A stretch of 64,000 bases of DNA. Origin: Symbiodinium natans (lineage: Eukaryota > Sar > Dinophyceae > Suessiales > Symbiodiniaceae). Under the pieces are notes generated by a model. That model was not told where the DNA came from. It was given only the letters and a program-made list of their open reading frames with translations, and did no database searches. Numbering within the stretch: position 1 is the stretch's first letter; each line of letters begins with the position of its first letter. The DNA lies in contig CAJNDS010002216.1 in the NCBI GenBank assembly GCA_905221605.1, positions 442,501-506,500 on the forward strand. Direction: 5' to 3'. The translations under genes and the position numbers were made by a program. Below, piece after piece: positions 52,001 to 58,000 of this stretch.

Positions 52001-55000
52001 AGGATAATATGAAATGTCCACTGAGTTAACTATGAACTTCCAACAGGAGTTTGGTGCTTTGGGGCTCTGGGCTCGGAGCGCAAGCTGCTAAACCCACATG
52101 ACCGGAGCGCTCGCGACATGCACCACGACGACTCAAGGGGGCTTAGGGTTTAGGGTTTACGGTTTAGGGTTTAGGGTTTAGGGTTTAGGGTTCAGGGTTT
52201 CGGGTTTAGGCCTCGATTGCTGCAGTCTGCTCTGCGGCGGTCATGTTCGACATGGCAGCCATGTCGAAGTTGGTGAACATGGTGGCTCCCAAGCCATCGA
52301 TGAGGTCGCCGAACCTCGTGTGTTGAGGGTTTAGGGTTTAGGGTTTCGGATTTCGGGTTTAGGGTTTAGGGTTCTTCCGGACAGACCCCAAGGGTTCTTC
52401 AGGGGAGGGGAGGGGTGGGGGGGTCAACGGGGGCCGTGGGGAGTATTGGGGAATCTTGGACATGCCTAAACCCGAACGGACTCCCACAAAATCCTCTCCC
52501 AAAAGCCTAGACCCCAAGGCCCCCGAACCCGAAGCAAGTCCGAAACCAAAACCCACGTCAAAAGACGTGACGCCCTAAGCCCTAAACCTCAAAAACCCAA
52601 ACCCAAACCCCTAAACCCTAAACCCTAAACCCTAAACCCTAAACCCCCATTACCCCTGACGCCCCCCAAAGATGTCGGCCCGCCGAGCAGCATGAGGCAC
52701 ATCCTGGGGCGCCAATGCAGCTTTTGGCACATAGGGTTTAGGGTTTAGGGTTTAGGGTTTAGGGTTTAGGGTTTAGGGTTTAGGGTTTAGGGTTTAGGGT
52801 TTAGGGTTCAGCATCTCAAATCCGAGCATTCACTAGTCAAGCAGCTTGTCAAGCGTTGGAAAAAAAAAACCCACCCACCCAAGAAACCCATAACATTGAG
52901 AAAATACAAAGTTCACTCAATACATTCCCAGTAGTTAGTTTTTAACGGACCCAAAACCCGAAATCTAATCTAAGGCCCACAACAGGCCCTGTATGCTCTT
53001 AGGGCCCTAAACCCTACGGATTTTAAGCCCCTATCGGTGAAGGCTCGTGGTCAAAAACCCAGAAAACGAGGCCACCCAGAACCGTCGACTTCAGTACTAA
53101 AAAATCGCATTTTTAATAGGGACCCGGGCCGACCCTGGGTCCCCCTCATTTGGGGTGTTTTTGGAGGCAAACTTTCCCTGCTGTCAAGGGGGGGTCGGAG
53201 TTTGAGGCCAGGGGGGGTCTCCGAAGACTATTTTGCCTTTAAAATTGAAAAATACGACCCCCCCTTGACCAAAACTAGGCTGTGAAAAGGTCGCGGGGGC
53301 TGCCCTTCATCAGAATTGAGGGTTAAAAGGCCTGAAACATCCTGAAAAACATTGAAAAACCTTGAAAAACACTGAAAACCTCTGAAAAACCTCGAAAAAC
53401 CTTGAAAAAACTCGGGGAAAAGGAAATTCACCATTGTCCACTTTTGAAGCCGAAATTCACCGTTGCGAGGTTTAGGGTTTAGGGTTTAGGGTTTAGGGTT
53501 TAGGGTTTAGGGTTTAGGGTTTAGGGTGTCTCAATGAGTGGGCACGCTGGTGCTGAAAGCACCCAGGCGCGTGCCCCGATTTGCATAAGCCCACCCCCGC
53601 TGGCGCTCCACCCTCGCCTTAACCTCTACGGGTTTAGGGTTCTTTTGAACTCTGATCGTGCTTTTGTCATTTTTCTCTTGTCTATTGGGTTGAAGCTCGG
53701 CATCGATGCAGATCAACTACCCTGAAGTTCGTAGCCCCTAGGCATTGCAAGGGAGATGTCTATCAGTCGGCTGCCGCCTTCGCCCTCGGCGATGCTGCGT
53801 GCAGGGCGGGGATTTGGAAAACTTGCTTGGAAGGGAGTGAAATTAGAGGTTTGGGCTTTCGCCATGCTGATGCTGCAACTTTGGTTATTTTTGTCTTTTC
53901 TAATGGTTGTTGAGGAGATCCTCCCAATCCCAGGCAGGGAGCCTCCCAGGCAGTGAGTCTTTCTCAAAAACCCGAAGGTTTGGGCTTGGGGCTGGCTGCC
54001 GCCCTTGCTTGGTGATGCTGCGTCCTGGTTGGGGATCCTTCAGGTTCAGGCAAAAGGTCGGCAAGCAGGAGATCCTCCCAGTCCCAGGCAGGGGGGGCCT
54101 GGGGCGACCTGACGGGTTTCTCGCCAGCGACCTGTCGGGTTCACCGCGCAGCCCGCAGCTGCCTGCGGGACTGGAGCTCCGTCGCCCGCCGGAGGGCTTC
54201 TGGCTCCGGAGCTACCTCGCCTGCCAGCTTCGGTGCGTTCGCCCTGTTCGACGGCCCCGGGCTCACTCAGTTTAGGGATTGTGGTTCAGGGTTTGGGGTT
54301 GAGGGTTTAGGGCTCAGGGCTCAGGGTTTAGGGCTTGGGGCGTCGGGTTTAGGGCTTAGGGTTGTTGGTCGGGGTTTCAGGGCTTCAGGCCAGGGTTAAG
54401 GGGTTTGGGGTCTAGCGTTTAGGGTTTAGGGTTTAGGGTTCAGGGTTCAGGGTTTAAGGTTCAGGGTTCAGGGTTTAGGGTTCAGGGTTCAGGGTTTAGG
54501 GTTTAGGGTTTAGGGTTCAGGGTTTAGGGTTCAGGGTTGAGGGTTGAGGGTTTAGGGTTTAGGGACTGACCTTGTAAGGGTTCCCTTTAAATCCTAAACC
54601 CTGAATTTCCTTGGTGCTCGGTTTCTTTCCCCCCCCCACGCCGTACAGGCCTCCTACAAGGCCTCAAAAGAGGTTAAGGGTTTAGGTTATAAAGGAAGGT
54701 GGCCTCTTTATCTGTTACCCTTGTACGTTAATATAGCCCCTAGATACCCGAATAAGAACCCCCTACAAAACAGAAACACCTACTTAAAGAGACCACCAGG
54801 CAATATAAGGTTTAGGGTGTAAGGGTTTAAAGGATGAAGGGTTTGAGGTTTGAGGGCTTTAGGGTTCAGGGGTCTACGGGCTTTGGGGTTTAAGGGTTTA
54901 CGGTTGAAGAGTTTAGGGTTTCGGGGTCTAAGGGTTTAGGGTTAAGGGCCGAGGGGTTTGAGGGAGGAGGGGTTTAAGGCTTTAACGGTTTAGGAGTTTC

Positions 55001-58000
55001 TTAGGGTTTCAACCCTAAACCCTTAACCTCAACAGACGACCAACGAAAAAATTTAGCCCCGAGCGGCATAGGCTGCCCCGCCCCGGAGGCGATTGCGCCC
55101 AAGATGCCAAGTACCTCTGCCAAGGGTGTCTGGGGGAGAGCCAGGGTTTAGGGTTTAGGGTCCAGGGTTTAGGGTTGAGGGTTGAGGGTTGAGGGTTGAG
55201 GGTTTAGGGCTTCAGGCTTAGGGCTTTTGGGCTTTAGTTCAGGGGCTTAGCGATTTAGGGCTTTAGGGTTTTTGGAGTTCAGGGCTTCGGGTTTTGGGGT
55301 TTAGGGGCTTTCGAGGCGGCAGGAGTGTACGGTTTCGGGCTGTAGGGGCTATAGGGACTTTCGGGGCTTTAGGGGCTCTAGGGACTTTCGGGGCTTTAGG
55401 GGCTCTAGGGACTTTCGGGGCTTTAGGGGCTTCAGGGGCTTAGGGTTAGAACGGCTCAGGGGGTCTGGGTTCGGTCCGGGTTCAGTTTGGGAGGTGTCTC
55501 GGGTTTGGGGTTTTAGGGTTTAGGGTGTTAGGGTGTGAGGGTTTGAAGGGTTTTGGGTTTTGGGGTTAAGCAATTTAGGGAATTTCTGGATTATTGGATT
55601 TGAGGGTTTTGGGTGGTCCTGCGACCCTAACCCTTGAGGCTGTAGGCTTTAGGGTTTCGGCTCTACGATTATGTAGGCTGTGGACGTGTAGGGGTCCAGG
55701 GAATATGAGGGATACGCCGATTTCGGGGAATGCCCGGAAAGAGCTTGTGGCTCGGGTTTGGGGTGCAGGGTTCCAACCAGCGGAGCCTTGAGGTTCAGGA
55801 TTCAGGGTTCAAGGCTCAGATTCAGGTTTCAAAATTCAGAATTCAAATTTCAGGGTTTAGGGTTTAGGGTTTAGGGTTTAGGGTTTAGGGTTTAGGGTTT
55901 AGGGTTTAGGGTTTAGGGTTTAGGGTTTAGGGTTTGGGGTCCATGCGTTGCAGTTTCGGACGAGGGGCCAAGATCAGCAGGTCCGTCCACGTGGCAAGCC
56001 TTGGGAAAATTGTTGGTTCTGACTCTGACCTACTTTAGGGGTTAGGGTTTAGGGTTTAGGGTTTAGGGTTTAGGGTTTAGGGTTAGGGTTTAGGGTTTAG
56101 GGTTTAGGGTTTAGGGTTTAGGGTTTAGGGTTTAGGGTTTAGGGTTTAGGGTTTAGGGTTTAGGGTTTAGGGTTTCTCTAATTTCGTCTGAGGACTCTTC
56201 ATGCGGAAATAGGGAAGTCCGTACCCTGCATCCCCAAAAAGTGATAGATGCCCTTGAGAGACTAGCTATCTGAGGCACCTGATTCCCTAGGAACCAAAAG
56301 AGGTTTGTCAAAGAGCCCCACGTCCTAAAACCCTAAACCTGTCATATTCTTCATGAGGCTCACCATAAAACTTCATAATCTCCCCAAACCCGTAAACCCC
56401 CTAAACGCATAAACCCCTAAACCGCCGGCCATCCGCCCGATCCCAGCAGCACCCCAAGAAGGCCCAAGGCACCGAACCAACAGCCCCTAAACCCTAAACC
56501 CTAAACCCTAAACCCTAAACCCTAAACCCTAAATCGGGTTTAGGGTTTAGGGCTTGGGACTGCGGGGTTCGGGTTTGGGGGGTTGGGGGGTTTTGAACCC
56601 TAAACCCTAAACCCCCAAGGCCCCCCCAAAGGCCCAGGAAGACAGGCCGCGAGAGCAGTCGGCCGAAGGAAGCCGTCCCACCCCACCTGCGTTGGCAGTT
56701 TGTCAAGGAAGCCTGCTAGCCCTAAACCCTAAACCCTAAACCCTAAACCCTACACCCTACACCCTAAACCCTAAACCCTAAACCCTAAACCCTAAACCCT
56801 ACACCCTAAACCCTAAACCATATCCTAAACCCTGAACCCAAACCCTAGCGCCCAAGAATCCAAAGTTCAGCCCTCAAAGCCTAAACCCCAAGAGTCCCAG
56901 AGTTAGGGCCTTTGCCCACCCTTGAACTTCTGGGAACCGTACTTTGTTAGGAGCCGGCTCTGCTTCTAAAGAGCGCCCGAAACCCTAAACCCTAAACCCT
57001 AAACCCCAAACCCTAAACCCTAAACCCTAAACACCCTAAACACCCTAAACCCCCTAAACCCTAAACCCTCCTTTAAGGGAGAGCATCGCAGGCTTTGCGT
57101 GGTCTGGGGCTTCAGGGGTCTGGGATTGAACTTTTCATGTGGCGTGTAAAGGTTAGGGCTGAGGGTATAGGGTCTTCAGGGTCTTTAGGGTCTTCAGGGT
57201 CTTGAGGGTCTTTAGGGTCTTTAGGGTCTTTAGGGTCTTTAGGGTCTTTAGGGTCTTTAGGGTGTCTTTAAGGTCTTCGGGGTCTTTAAGGTCTCTAGGG
57301 TGGTCTTCAGGGTCTTTTAGGGTTTCGGGTCCACGGGGTCAACCCAAACTACAAGATGAAAAAGCTCTTTTATTGCTCGCATCCTCAACAAGTGGATACT
57401 CCCCCATAGGTACACTCACCAGTATCCCCGATTTTTACATGCACCAAAGCCCGAGCACGAACCCTACTTCATCTGCACCCGCCACTAAAGGAAGATACCA
57501 TGATGGAGCCCCCGAGGAGATGCCTGGAACCCGAAACCCTAAACCTAGAAACTTCAATACAGCCCCAGGTAAAGCCTAAGCCCCAAACCCTGAACCTTTA
57601 ACCTTTAACCTTTGAATTTAAACCCGAAACCCCTAAACCCTAAACCCTAAACCCCCAAATCTTGCGAAGTTCGTAGGTTGAGGCCCAGCCACTCTTTGAG
57701 AGCCTCTTTCTTCTCCTGCGGGTTTGGGGCTTGAGGGGTTTAGGGTTTAGGAGTTGGGGTTGAGGGTTTGGGTGTTTAGGGTTTAGGGTTCGGGTTGGGG
57801 TGTGTGGTTTAAGGTTTAGGGCTTGGGGTTTAGGAGAGGGTTGCTCGGGGTGTGCATTCAGGTGTCGCTCTGAACTCTGGTGGATGTGGTCTTTGGAAGT
57901 ACTTTCGTGGCCTGCGGGTCTGAAGCTTTTCTGCAAAAAGATTTGGATTCCCTTGTAGGGGCCATAAAGGTCAGGGTTCTGGGCTCAGGGGTGTTCATTT

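Noticed and set aside
56415-56490. Possible TM1-like exon (FGALGLLGVLLGSGGW)
   Set aside because: No clear acceptor, right flank is CCCTAAA, and exons 3 and 4 already join in frame with TM1 in exon 4.
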